A stretch of 7,948 nt of DNA from assembly GCA_934561115.1 (NCBI GenBank), contig CAKTFS010000047.1, positions 1 to 7,948 on the forward strand, read 5' to 3'. Below the pieces are notes generated by a model. The model was not told the DNA's origin and did no database searches. It worked only from the letters and a program-made list of their open reading frames with translations. The DNA comes from an uncultured Faecalibacterium sp. (GTDB lineage: Bacteria; Bacillota; Clostridia; Oscillospirales; Ruminococcaceae). Position 1 is the first letter of the stretch. Each line of letters starts with the position of its first letter. Made by a program: the position numbers and the translations under genes. This document shows positions 1 to 6,828 of this stretch, piece by piece.

Positions 1-173
1 AACATCCGGGTCTGGTACCGGCGCACCTCGGCGCGTGCCGCAGCCAGCTTGCGGCTCAGCTGCTCTGCCTGCGCCCGGGCGCTTTCCGCCTGTGCTGCGG
101 CAGATGCCTGTACAGCGGCCTGCCGGGCAAATTGTCCGCGCAGGGCACCGGTCTCCCGCTCTGTCTGCACCAT
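1..173 (-). CDS. Unidentified Ala/Gln/Arg-rich coiled-coil protein, N-terminal part only (gene runs off the left edge)
   Basis: Reading the minus strand from ATG at 173 gives 57 codons without a stop to the window edge. The peptide starts MVQTERETGALRGQFARQAA and continues with many Ala, Gln, Glu and Arg residues, a composition and spacing typical of a long alpha-helix or coiled coil. It has no signal peptide or hydrophobic segment. The start was chosen because GGGAGG lies 5 bases upstream (179-184) and because this frame shows the charged heptad-like pattern, whereas another open frame from the ATG at 187 gives Cys/Gly/Pro-rich sequence. It follows ftsZ by 79 bases on the same strand with no terminator between, so it is probably co-transcribed. 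That placement would allow a division or envelope role, but the family is not recognisable from 57 residues and no function is claimed. Confidence 0.6.
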   Translation of the reverse strand, partial: MVQTERETGALRGQFARQAAVQASAAAQAESARAQAEQLSRKLAAARAEVRRYQTRM

Positions 174-252
174 GATGCCCTCCCATGCACACCTTGCACG
201 GGGCTTGCGCTGACCGCATGGGCGCAGCTGCCAGCCCCATTGTAGCCTGATC

Positions 253-1428
<1,176 letters not shown>

Positions 1429-1435
1429 AACTTTG

Positions 1436-1441
1436 TCCTCC
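1436..1441 (-). promoter_or_regulatory. Ribosome binding site that fixes the ftsZ start at 1428
   Basis: On the minus strand GGAGGA is followed by 7 bases and then ATG at 1428. The site lies inside the first codons of the longer reading frame that begins at 1443. Upstream of 1443 there is only ATAAAAATCCG, with no Shine-Dalgarno match. The shorter product is therefore preferred. Confidence 0.85.
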
Positions 1442-1487
1442 ATCGGATTTTTATGTGGAACTGCGCAAAAGCCGCACAGAAATTATC

Positions 1488-1515
1488 ATACGATATTTAT
1501 ATAACTGTATCGTAT
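1488..1515. repeat. Perfect 8+8 inverted repeat (candidate operator) overlapping the ftsZ promoter
   Basis: The arms ATACGATA (1488-1495) and TATCGTAT (1508-1515) are exact reverse complements separated by 12 AT-rich bases. Their centres are 20 bp apart, about two helical turns, which is a geometry that suits a dimeric DNA-binding protein. The right arm contains the proposed -10 hexamer of the ftsZ promoter and touches the murA stop codon. The stem is too AT-rich to be a convincing terminator, although TTTTTT follows on the plus strand. An operator role is inference. Confidence 0.55.
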
Positions 1516-1537
1516 CATTTTTTCGCTCCGATTGCAA
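1509..1537 (-). promoter_or_regulatory. Predicted SigA-type promoter for ftsZ
   Basis: On the minus strand the -35 is TTGCAA (1532-1537), the spacer is 17 bases, and the -10 is TACGAT (1509-1514) preceded by TGA, making an extended -10 (TGATACGAT). Initiation would fall near 1502, giving a leader of about 74 bases. The -35 and spacer lie in the last codons of murA. The AT-rich patch stands out in an otherwise GC-rich region. Each hexamer matches consensus at four of six positions, and the extended -10 adds support. Confidence 0.6.
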
Positions 1538-2846
1538 GACAAAATTGCTTTTTCGTGGGTGTTTTTTTCGCAAGCCCGCTCCGGGCGGGTATTTCCTGCC
1601 AGATCTGTGCGCCCAGCCCCGCCAAAAGCCGGTCAAGGTCCGCATAACCGCGCCGGATAAGCTCCACCCCGCCAATGCGGCTGCTGCCCCGGGCAGCCAG
1701 TGCCGCGGCCACCAGCGCCGCCCCGCCCCGCAGATCCGGTGCGGTCAGCTTTGCCCCGTGCAGTGCCCCGGCGGGCTGCACATACAACGTGCGCTCCGCC
1801 ACCCGGACGTTCGCCCCCAGCGCCGCAAAGCCCCCGGCGCAGGCGAAGCGGTGTTCAAACACCCTGTCCTGCAGGCTGCTTTCGCCCTGTGCGCAGAGCA
1901 TTACCGCCGCCAGCAGCGGGGCGGCGTCCGTGGCAAGGCCGGGGTAGGGCGCGGTGTGCACATTTCCCGCGCCGCGCAGCGCCCCGAACCGTGAAATGGC
2001 GGCAGCATCGTGCGCCCGCTCTACGGTACAGCCCATTTGTTCCAGAATTTCCAGCAGCGGGGCATACAGCCCGGGTGCGCAGCCCGTCAGCTCCACCCGG
2101 CCGCCGGCAGCAGCACAGGCACAGGCCAGTGTGGAAGCGATGATGCGGTCTGCCACCGGCGTAAAGGTGCAGCCCGCAAGGCAGCGCTTTCCCTGCACCC
2201 GGATGGTGTCGGTGCCCGCACCCTCCACGCAGCCGCCGCAGGCGTTGAGGAAAGCGGCAAGATCTGCGATCTCCGGTTCTTTTGCGGCACCATGCAGCAC
2301 GGTCTGCCCCTGCGCCGTGGCCGCGGCCAGCAGCAGCGTTTCGGTTGCGCCCACGCTGGGGAAGGCAAGACAGATCTCTGCACCCCGCAGCCCCGCCGGA
2401 GCGTACAGAATAAGCTGTCCGGGTGCTGCGGGCAGCTGCCGCACCCCCATCTGCGCCAGCCCCTGCAGGTGCAGATCGATGGGTCTTGCCCCGATGCGGC
2501 AGCCCCCGGGCAGCACGGTGCTCACCCGCCCCAGTCGCGCCAGCAGCGGGGCGCAGAACAGGATGGACGCCCGCATCCGGCCTGCGGCCTCCGGCGCAAG
2601 GTCGGTGCGCATGGGCTGCCCCTGCACCGCCAGCGCTGCGCCCTGCCAGCCCGCCATGCAGCCCACGCCCCGCAGCAGGGCAAGACAGTCCTCCACATCC
2701 GTCAGACGCGGCACATTTTGCAGCCGCACCGGCCCGCTGCACAGCAGCGCAGCTGCCAGCAGCGGCAGCACACTGTTTTTGGCCGCAGGCACTTCCACCC
2801 TGCCCTGCAAAGGCCGTCCGCCCGTAATGATCCAATCCCCAGCCAT
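1515..2846 (-). CDS. murA: UDP-N-acetylglucosamine 1-carboxyvinyltransferase (MurA)
   Basis: MurA transfers enolpyruvate from phosphoenolpyruvate to UDP-GlcNAc in the cytoplasm, the first committed step of peptidoglycan precursor synthesis and the target of fosfomycin. From the chosen start (443 aa) the sequence shows the N-terminal ITGGRPLQG repeat, AKN with catalytic-site Lys23, LPGGCRIGARPIDLHL with active-site Cys116, YPGLATD with Asp307 and DLRGGAAL with Arg373. These correspond to E. coli Lys22, Cys115, Asp305 and Arg397. Cys116 predicts fosfomycin-sensitive chemistry. The start at 2846 is preferred over TTG 2888 and ATG 2879 because family homology begins there, GGGGGT (2853-2858) lies 6 bases upstream, and a possible promoter overlaps the earlier starts. 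The C-terminus runs about 25 residues past the usual end, with a Lys-rich tail (GLAKKTPTKKQF and on). It lies between ftsW and ftsZ, where related genomes often carry murG and divIB. Confidence 0.93.
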   Translation of the reverse strand: MAGDWIITGGRPLQGRVEVPAAKNSVLPLLAAALLCSGPVRLQNVPRLTDVEDCLALLRGVGCMAGWQGAALAVQGQPMRTDLAPEAAGRMRASILFCAPLLARLGRVSTVLPGGCRIGARPIDLHLQGLAQMGVRQLPAAPGQLILYAPAGLRGAEICLAFPSVGATETLLLAAATAQGQTVLHGAAKEPEIADLAAFLNACGGCVEGAGTDTIRVQGKRCLAGCTFTPVADRIIASTLACACAAAGGRVELTGCAPGLYAPLLEILEQMGCTVERAHDAAAISRFGALRGAGNVHTAPYPGLATDAAPLLAAVMLCAQGESSLQDRVFEHRFACAGGFAALGANVRVAERTLYVQPAGALHGAKLTAPDLRGGAALVAAALAARGSSRIGGVELIRRGYADLDRLLAGLGAQIWQEIPARSGLAKKTPTKKQFCLAIGAKK

Positions 2847-2877
2847 GCCAAGACCCCCGTTCTGCAAAAGATACCCC

Positions 2878-2907
2878 ATGGTATGCAAAACGAGGGCCTT
2901 TGGTCAA
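2878..2907 (-). promoter_or_regulatory. Possible promoter for murA
   Basis: On the minus strand the -35 is TTGACC (2902-2907, five of six matches), the spacer is 18 bases, and the -10 is TACCAT (2878-2883, four of six). Initiation near 2871 would give a leader of about 25 bases before the ATG at 2846. The -35 is good and the -10 mediocre, so this may only supplement transcription arriving from ftsW. Confidence 0.35.
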
Positions 2908-2985
2908 AGAAATGCGCCGGAAACGGCTTTTGCGCCGTCTGCTGGGTTTGTCCGGTCATTTGTCCGCTTTTTCCGGCTTTCCTGC

Positions 2986-3020
2986 ACCGGCATTTTCCCT
3001 TTGCGGCAGGAAATGCCGGT
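2986..3020. repeat. 10-bp perfect stem-loop in the ftsW-murA gap
   Basis: ACCGGCATTT (2986-2995) and AAATGCCGGT (3011-3020) are exact reverse complements around a 15-base loop, starting 5 bases after the ftsW stop. On the minus strand no T-run follows, so it does not look like an intrinsic terminator of ftsW; it could instead protect or be processed in the mRNA. CCTGC (2981-2985) and GCAGG (3006-3010) can pair in a competing arrangement. The rest of the 179-base gap shows no credible gene. Confidence 0.55.
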
Positions 3021-3025
3021 CTTTA

Positions 3026-4156
3026 TCAGCTTTCGCCCCGGGAGACCGAGAGCACGATGCCCATCTCGCCCAGCAGCATCATCAGGCTGGTGCCGCCGGA
3101 GGAGAAAAAGGGCAGGCTGATGCCGGTGTTGGGGATGGTGTTGGTGACCACCGCAATGTTCAGCACCGCCTGCAGCGCCACCTGCACCACAAAGCCCACT
3201 ACCAGCAGTGCCCCGAACCGGTCCGGCGCGTGGGCCGCCAGCGTGATGCCCCGCCACAGCAGCGCGCTGAACAGCAATATCACCGCACACGCCCCCAGAA
3301 AACCCAGCTCCTCGCAGAGGATGGAAAAGATGAAGTCATTCTGCGGCTCCGGTACGAACAGATGCTTCTGACGGCTGTTGCCCAGCCCCAGCCCCGCCGC
3401 CCCGCCGGAACCGATAGCGTACAGGCTCTGGATGGTCTGGTGGCCGTCCCCCAGCGGGTCGGCAAAGGGGTCGAGCCACGAGTTGAGCCGGTCGGCGGCG
3501 TAGGGCACCAGCTCCGGCATGAGCACGATGGCCGTGCCGATGGCGGCAGCGCCGCCCACCCCTGCCAGCAAAAACCACCGCAGCCCGGTGCCGCCCACGA
3601 ACATGAGCACCGCGCCGATGCTCAAGATCAGCACCGTGCCGGAAAGGTGGGGCTCCAGCAGCATGAGCACCGCCACCACCCCCAGCACCAGCGCAAAGGG
3701 CACCACCCCTACCGCAAAGCTGCCCATGCGGTCGTGGTTCAGGGCGATGATGTGGGCAAATACCAGCACCACCGCAAATTTGGCGATCTCGCTGGGCTGT
3801 AATGTGCCCAGCCCCGGCAGCACCAGCCAGCGCTTGCAGCCGTTATACTCCGGCATGAACAGCACCGCCGTCAGCAGCACCAGCGAGAGCGCCAGCAGCG
3901 GCCACGCCAGCTTGTGATAGATATGGTAGTCCACCCGGCTGGCCGTCCACATGGCCCCCAGACCCATGGCGGCGTACAGCAGCTGCGGCCGCACATAGGC
4001 AAAGGCGTCCTGCCGCCGGTACAGCGCCACCGCGCTGCTGGCGCTGCACAGCATCACCAGCCCAAAGGCTACCAGCGTGAGCACCAGCACCAGAAAAGGC
4101 AGGTCCATGGGCGGCAGCGGCCGCAGCAGCCCCTTGCGGGCAGCAGTTCTGTGCAA
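3026..4156 (-). CDS. ftsW: SEDS-family peptidoglycan glycosyltransferase FtsW (FtsW/SpoVE type)
   Basis: This is a polytopic membrane protein of 376 aa that polymerises lipid II into glycan strands at the septum, working with a class B PBP such as the one encoded divergently at 4259. Visible features are many hydrophobic segments (the first at about 18-39), NGCKRWLVLPGLGTLQPSEIAK (105-126, the family's conserved loop), and LGLGNSRQKHLFVPEPQNDFIF (256-277) holding the expected catalytic Asp274 in the large extracellular loop. Near the C-terminus is SLPFFSSGGTS (347-357). The motif set fits FtsW/SpoVE better than RodA. Most homologues read TDFIF where this one has NDFIF. The start is TTG at 4156, supported by a near-perfect ribosome site. 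The nearest alternative start with that ribosome site, a GTG, lies in another frame without the family sequence. It heads the minus-strand group ftsW-murA-ftsZ. FtsW and the sporulation paralogue SpoVE cannot be separated from sequence alone; proximity to ftsZ favours FtsW. Confidence 0.94.
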   Translation of the reverse strand: MHRTAARKGLLRPLPPMDLPFLVLVLTLVAFGLVMLCSASSAVALYRRQDAFAYVRPQLLYAAMGLGAMWTASRVDYHIYHKLAWPLLALSLVLLTAVLFMPEYNGCKRWLVLPGLGTLQPSEIAKFAVVLVFAHIIALNHDRMGSFAVGVVPFALVLGVVAVLMLLEPHLSGTVLILSIGAVLMFVGGTGLRWFLLAGVGGAAAIGTAIVLMPELVPYAADRLNSWLDPFADPLGDGHQTIQSLYAIGSGGAAGLGLGNSRQKHLFVPEPQNDFIFSILCEELGFLGACAVILLFSALLWRGITLAAHAPDRFGALLVVGFVVQVALQAVLNIAVVTNTIPNTGISLPFFSSGGTSLMMLLGEMGIVLSVSRGES

Positions 4157-4162
4157 TCCCGG

Positions 4163-4170
4163 TCACCTCC
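4163..4170 (-). promoter_or_regulatory. Strong ribosome binding site supporting the TTG start of ftsW
   Basis: Minus-strand GGAGGTGA is an uninterrupted 8-base match to the 16S anti-Shine-Dalgarno complement, 6 bases before TTG at 4156. A strong site paired with a weak start codon is a common way to set expression of membrane proteins in Firmicutes. Confidence 0.85.
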
Positions 4171-4180
4171 GTTTTTTGTT

Positions 4181-4211
4181 ATTGTACGCGGGTGCAGGGG
4201 CGGTTAGTCAT
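4181..4211 (-). promoter_or_regulatory. Possible promoter for ftsW
   Basis: The minus-strand -10 is TACAAT (4181-4186, five of six). The best -35 is ATGACT (4206-4211, four of six) at a long spacer of 19 bases. Initiation near 4174 would leave a short leader of about 18 bases carrying the ribosome site. No equally clear promoter for the divergent PBP gene was found in the 88-base region between the two genes. Confidence 0.35.
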
Positions 4212-4258
4212 ACGACCCGCCGCCGGGCGCATAAACTGCCCGCAAAGGGGGTGCTGCC

Positions 4259-6142
4259 ATGCGCGGCTCAAAACCCACGGACGCCCTGCGCACTTTGCCG
4301 GAGCGGGCGTTCCGTCTGCGGGCACGGCTCATTGCGGTGGGGCTGTGCGCCGTCTGCTTTGCAGGGCTGATCGGGCGGCTGTTCTGGCTGCAATTATGCA
4401 CCGGCGGCTGGTATACCCAGCGGGCGCTGGGGCAGCAGCTGCGGGACACCGTCGTGCCCGCCGACCGGGGCAAGATATACAGCGCCGACGGCGCGCTGCT
4501 TGCCGCCAACAGCAGCTGCTGGACCCTGCGCGCCAGCCCCCGGGAGATGCCGGAGGAAAAGCTTGCCCTTGCCGCCAAGGGGCTTGCGGAGATCCTGGAA
4601 CTGGACGAGGCTAAGCTGCTGGAAAAGTTCAGCGACCGGCGCTCCAACGACTGCCTTCTGCGCTACCGGGTGGAGCGGGAAACTGCCGATGCCGTGCGGG
4701 ATTTCTGCGCAGCAAACGGCATTACCGGCGTGCGCATCAATCAGGATTCCAAGCGTTGGTACCCGCAGGGAGAGCTGCTGGCATCGGTGCTGGGGTTCAC
4801 CAACGTGGACAACGCCGGGGTCAGCGGGCTGGAGCTTGAATACAATGACACCCTTACCGGGCAGAACGGGGTGGTGCTGACCGCCGTGAACGCTTGGGGC
4901 TACACACTGGCGCAGAGCTACGAGACGGAACTTACCCCCGTGGAGGGCTGCGGGCTGCGGCTGACCATTGATGCAAATATTCAACATTATCTTGAAAATG
5001 CGTTGAACTATGCAGTGCAGGAGCATCATGTAGCCGCCCGCAGCGTGGGCATCGTGATGGAGGTGAACACCGGGGCAGTGCTGGCCATGGCCACCACCCC
5101 GGCCTACGACCCCAACCAGCCCCGGGTGATCGCTGACAAGGCCGCGCGCGCCGCTGTGGACGCCCTTTCCGGTAAAGAGCGCGCCGCCGCCCTGCAGCTG
5201 GCGCAGCAGACCCAGTGGCGCAACAAGGCGGTGAGCGACTTATACGAGCCGGGCAGCGTGTTCAAGCTCATCACCTGCGCGGCGGCGCTGGATGCCGGTG
5301 CTATCACCCGGCACTCCACCTTTTACTGCGGGGACTCCATCTCGGTGGCGGGCACCCGCTTCCACTGTGCCAACCACAAGCGCCACGGCAGCCAGACTGT
5401 GACGCAGGCGCTGGAAAACTCCTGCAACCAGAGCTTTATCCAGATCGGGGCGCGGCTGGGCAAACAGGCTTTCTGCGATTATTTTGCCGCCTTCGGCCTG
5501 CGGGAGCCCACCGGCATCGACCTGCCCGCCGAGCCGAAAAAGAGCCTGTACTACACTGCCGACCGCATGGGGCCGGTAGAGCTGGCCTCCTGCGCCTTCG
5601 GGCAGAGCAGCAAAATTTCCTATCTGGAAATGGCTGCTGCCGTCTGCGCGGTGGTGAATGGCGGCAGGCTGATGCAGCCGTATCTGGTATCGGACATTCT
5701 TGCGCCGGACGGCAGCGTTTTGCAGCACAATACCCCGGTGTGCAAGCGGCAGGTGATCCAGCCCGCCACCTCGGCCGCCATGCGGGAGATGATGGAGGCG
5801 GTGGTGCTGTACGGCGGCGGGCGCAACGCGCAGATCACAGGCTACCGGGTGGGCGGCAAAAGCGGCACCAGCCAGAAGCTGGACAGCACCGACGAGAAGG
5901 CGCGCATCGCCAGCTTTGTGGCGGTGGCGCCCATTGACGACCCGCAGTTTTTGTGTCTGGTCTGTCTGGATGAGCCACACAGCTGGACCACCGCTGGCGG
6001 CAGTCTCTCGGCACCGGTCTGCGCCGAAGTGCTGGAGCAGACGCTGGTGTACAAAGGCATCCCCCGGGCAGCGGACAGCGGCAGCGCAGACGCGCAAGCC
6101 GCTGCCCTGCCCGCCGATGGGGACAGCTTTGATGGAGCATGA
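4259..6142 (+). CDS. ftsI: Class B penicillin-binding protein, septal transpeptidase (FtsI/PBP2 type)
   Basis: This 627-aa enzyme cross-links peptidoglycan stem peptides outside the membrane and is a beta-lactam target. A short basic cytoplasmic N-terminus (1-23) leads to one membrane anchor (about 24-46). The class B pedestal or dimerisation domain begins near DRGKIYSADGALLA (69-82). The C-terminal transpeptidase domain carries all three motifs: SxxK as SVFK (Ser333 nucleophile, Lys336), SxN as SCN (388-390) and KSGT (534-537). After about residue 600 there is a short Ala/Asp/Ser-rich tail and no PASTA repeats, unlike typical SpoVD or Gram-positive PBP2x. ATG 4259 has AAAGGGGGTG (4244-4253) just upstream. 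The gene is divergent from ftsW, its expected SEDS partner, whereas the classical cluster has them in one direction. FtsI, a SpoVD relative lacking PASTA, or an elongation PBP2 are alternatives; the context favours FtsI. Confidence 0.93.
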   Translation: MRGSKPTDALRTLPERAFRLRARLIAVGLCAVCFAGLIGRLFWLQLCTGGWYTQRALGQQLRDTVVPADRGKIYSADGALLAANSSCWTLRASPREMPEEKLALAAKGLAEILELDEAKLLEKFSDRRSNDCLLRYRVERETADAVRDFCAANGITGVRINQDSKRWYPQGELLASVLGFTNVDNAGVSGLELEYNDTLTGQNGVVLTAVNAWGYTLAQSYETELTPVEGCGLRLTIDANIQHYLENALNYAVQEHHVAARSVGIVMEVNTGAVLAMATTPAYDPNQPRVIADKAARAAVDALSGKERAAALQLAQQTQWRNKAVSDLYEPGSVFKLITCAAALDAGAITRHSTFYCGDSISVAGTRFHCANHKRHGSQTVTQALENSCNQSFIQIGARLGKQAFCDYFAAFGLREPTGIDLPAEPKKSLYYTADRMGPVELASCAFGQSSKISYLEMAAAVCAVVNGGRLMQPYLVSDILAPDGSVLQHNTPVCKRQVIQPATSAAMREMMEAVVLYGGGRNAQITGYRVGGKSGTSQKLDSTDEKARIASFVAVAPIDDPQFLCLVCLDEPHSWTTAGGSLSAPVCAEVLEQTLVYKGIPRAADSGSADAQAAALPADGDSFDGA

Positions 6143-6204
6143 CGATTTGGAATGGCCTCCGCTTGCGCTCTGGCCATAGTCAGCGGAAGAATGATTTTTA
6201 ATTT

Positions 6205-6245
6205 GCAATTCTGGAAAATCTGCGGATTTTCCAGAATTGCCTTTT
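6205..6245 (+). terminator. Perfect 16-bp hairpin with UGCG loop, probable ftsI terminator
   Basis: GCAATTCTGGAAAATC (6205-6220) and GATTTTCCAGAATTGC (6225-6240) are exact reverse complements around TGCG, a C(UNCG)G-type stable tetraloop, followed by CTTTTC. The T-run is short and the lower stem is AT-rich, so termination may be partial. It may also act on minus-strand transcripts, where AAATTAAAAATC follows. It is the first strong hairpin after ftsI. Confidence 0.6.
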
Positions 6246-6280
6246 CACGGGAGGGGTCGTAAAGGGAAACGGCAGTTGCC

Positions 6281-6307
6281 GCGCCGCTTTCTGCGAAAGC
6301 GCGGCGC
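6281..6307. repeat. GC-rich hairpin with 2-base bulge
   Basis: GCGCCG plus CTTTC (6281-6291) pairs with GAAAG (6295-6299) and CGGCGC (6302-6307) around TGC, leaving CG (6300-6301) bulged. No T-run follows. It is part of the palindrome cluster downstream of ftsI. Confidence 0.55.
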
Positions 6308-6317
6308 TGCGGTTAGC

Positions 6318-6427
6318 GGCCTCGCCCTCTCCGTCAGTTTGCTTCGCTCACTGCCACACTCCCCCTTTTGTCGCTGCGCGACATCTTCCCCCGGAGCGGG
6401 GGAAGTCTTTCCTCAAAGGGAGAGGCC
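6318..6427. repeat. Foldback intergenic repeat unit of about 110 bases with internal hairpins
   Basis: Outer arms GGCCTC-G-CCCT (6318-6328) and AGGG-A-GAGGCC (6417-6427) pair with a single mismatch. Inside are an interrupted CAGT/ACTG stem (6335-6353), GTCGC-TGC-GCGAC (6370-6382) and CTTCCCCCG-GAG-CGGGGGAAG (6385-6405). The nested palindromes and lack of coding signal fit a non-autonomous palindromic repeat element. Copy number in the genome is unknown from this window. Confidence 0.55.
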
Positions 6428-6479
6428 TTGGCATGGCGGTACAGTTTCCGGTTCAAGTGCAAAGCTTGCGGGTGTGCTC

Positions 6480-6512
6480 GCTCCCCCCATGGGGGAGCTG
6501 TCGCGCAGCGAC
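6480..6512. repeat. Tandem hairpins containing an inverted copy of the 6370-6383 core
   Basis: GCTCCCCC-CAT-GGGGGAGC (6480-6498) is an 8-bp perfect stem, followed at once by GTCGC-GCA-GCGAC (6500-6512). TGTCGCGCAGCGAC (6499-6512) is the exact reverse complement of 6370-6383, and a C-run/G-run hairpin adjoins the core in both copies. The two units therefore look like related repeats in opposite orientation. Confidence 0.6.
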
Positions 6513-6530
6513 TGAGGGGCTATAAATGGA

Positions 6531-6592
6531 GAAGCGAAAAAAGCGTTAAAGCGATAGCGCCGACTGGCGCAGCGCTAGCTTTTTTGTGCTTC
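6531..6592. terminator. Large foldback resembling a bidirectional intrinsic terminator
   Basis: GAAGC (6531-6535) pairs with GCTTC (6588-6592), AAAAAAGC (6537-6544) with GCTTTTTT (6578-6585), and the apex is GCGCC-GACT-GGCGC (6557-6570). A GC-rich apex flanked by an A-tract on the left and a T-tract on the right can work as an intrinsic terminator on either strand. It lies between convergent genes, as such a terminator would. Confidence 0.55.
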
Positions 6593-6612
6593 GACTTCTG
6601 CTTTAGGATTGT

Positions 6613-6631
6613 CAAGGGCGTGCAGCCCTTG
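6613..6631. repeat. 7-bp perfect hairpin
   Basis: CAAGGGC (6613-6619) and GCCCTTG (6625-6631) are exact reverse complements around GTGCA. No T-run follows on either strand. Confidence 0.5.
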
Positions 6632-6654
6632 GCCCGTTGCGGGGTGGGTGGAGT

Positions 6655-6700
6655 CCAGAGGTAGGGAGGGGGGAGTCGGAACACCCCTCCCTGCCTCTGG
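6655..6700. repeat. 17-bp near-perfect hairpin
   Basis: CCAGAGGTAGGGAGGGG (6655-6671) pairs with CCCCTCCCTGCCTCTGG (6684-6700). The only deviation is 6662/6693, which is a G-U wobble in plus-strand RNA. The loop is 12 bases. The strand is strongly purine/pyrimidine-asymmetric and no T-run follows, so it is more likely a repeat element than a terminator. Confidence 0.6.
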
Positions 6701-6780
6701 CCCAGCGGAGCGTCTTTGCACGCTGAATGCAGACAGAAACTTCCCCCGCAGCATCGCTGCAAATACTGCTGTTCCGCCGC

Positions 6781-6815
6781 AAAAAAATAACGGAACGTCC
6801 GCAGACATTCCGTTA
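6781..6815 (-). terminator. Intrinsic terminator of xpt
   Basis: On the minus strand, 13 bases after the xpt stop codon, TAACGGAA-T-GTC (6804-6815) pairs with GAC-G-TTCCGTTA (6788-6799) around TGCG. This is a 12-bp stem with one G-U pair and a C(UNCG)G loop, followed by seven T residues (6781-6787). Confidence 0.92.
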
Positions 6816-6828
6816 CGCTGAAATTCTA

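Larger units (their letters stand above)
6143..6828. other. Hairpin-rich intergenic region between convergent ftsI and xpt; no credible gene
   Basis: These 686 bases contain a succession of inverted repeats, listed separately, and no reading frame with both a ribosome site and family-like sequence. The first is ATGGCC (6152-6157) with GGCCAT (6172-6177), directly after the ftsI stop. GC-rich palindromes alternate with AT-rich patches, and short reading frames here read as Arg/Gly/Ser/Pro-rich translations of the palindromes. The layout resembles the palindromic intergenic repeats that I recall as common in gut Clostridia; that resemblance is from memory and was not verified. Confidence 0.7.

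Noticed and set aside
1570..1592. CCCGC/GCGGG hairpin near the end of murA as a terminator
   Set aside because: Only 5 bp of stem, inside coding sequence, and followed by an A-run rather than a T-run on the minus strand.
2904..2993. 29-codon basic peptide frame on the minus strand between ftsW and murA (MPVQESRKKRTNDRT and on)
   Set aside because: AGGG is only about 3-4 bases from the ATG, the frame overlaps the stem-loop, and it is too short for DivIB. There is no support beyond an open frame.
1954..3371. Overlapping plus-strand frames of 388 and 453 codons opposite murA and the end of ftsW
   Set aside because: Both are antisense to conserved MurA and FtsW motifs, with Pro/Ser/Arg-rich composition and no start signals.
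6237..6515. 92-codon plus-strand frame in the hairpin region after ftsI
   Set aside because: Its sequence is the translation of palindromic repeats (Arg/Ser/Pro/Gly-rich) and it has no ribosome site. Frames over such repeats are commonly mis-annotated as hypothetical proteins.
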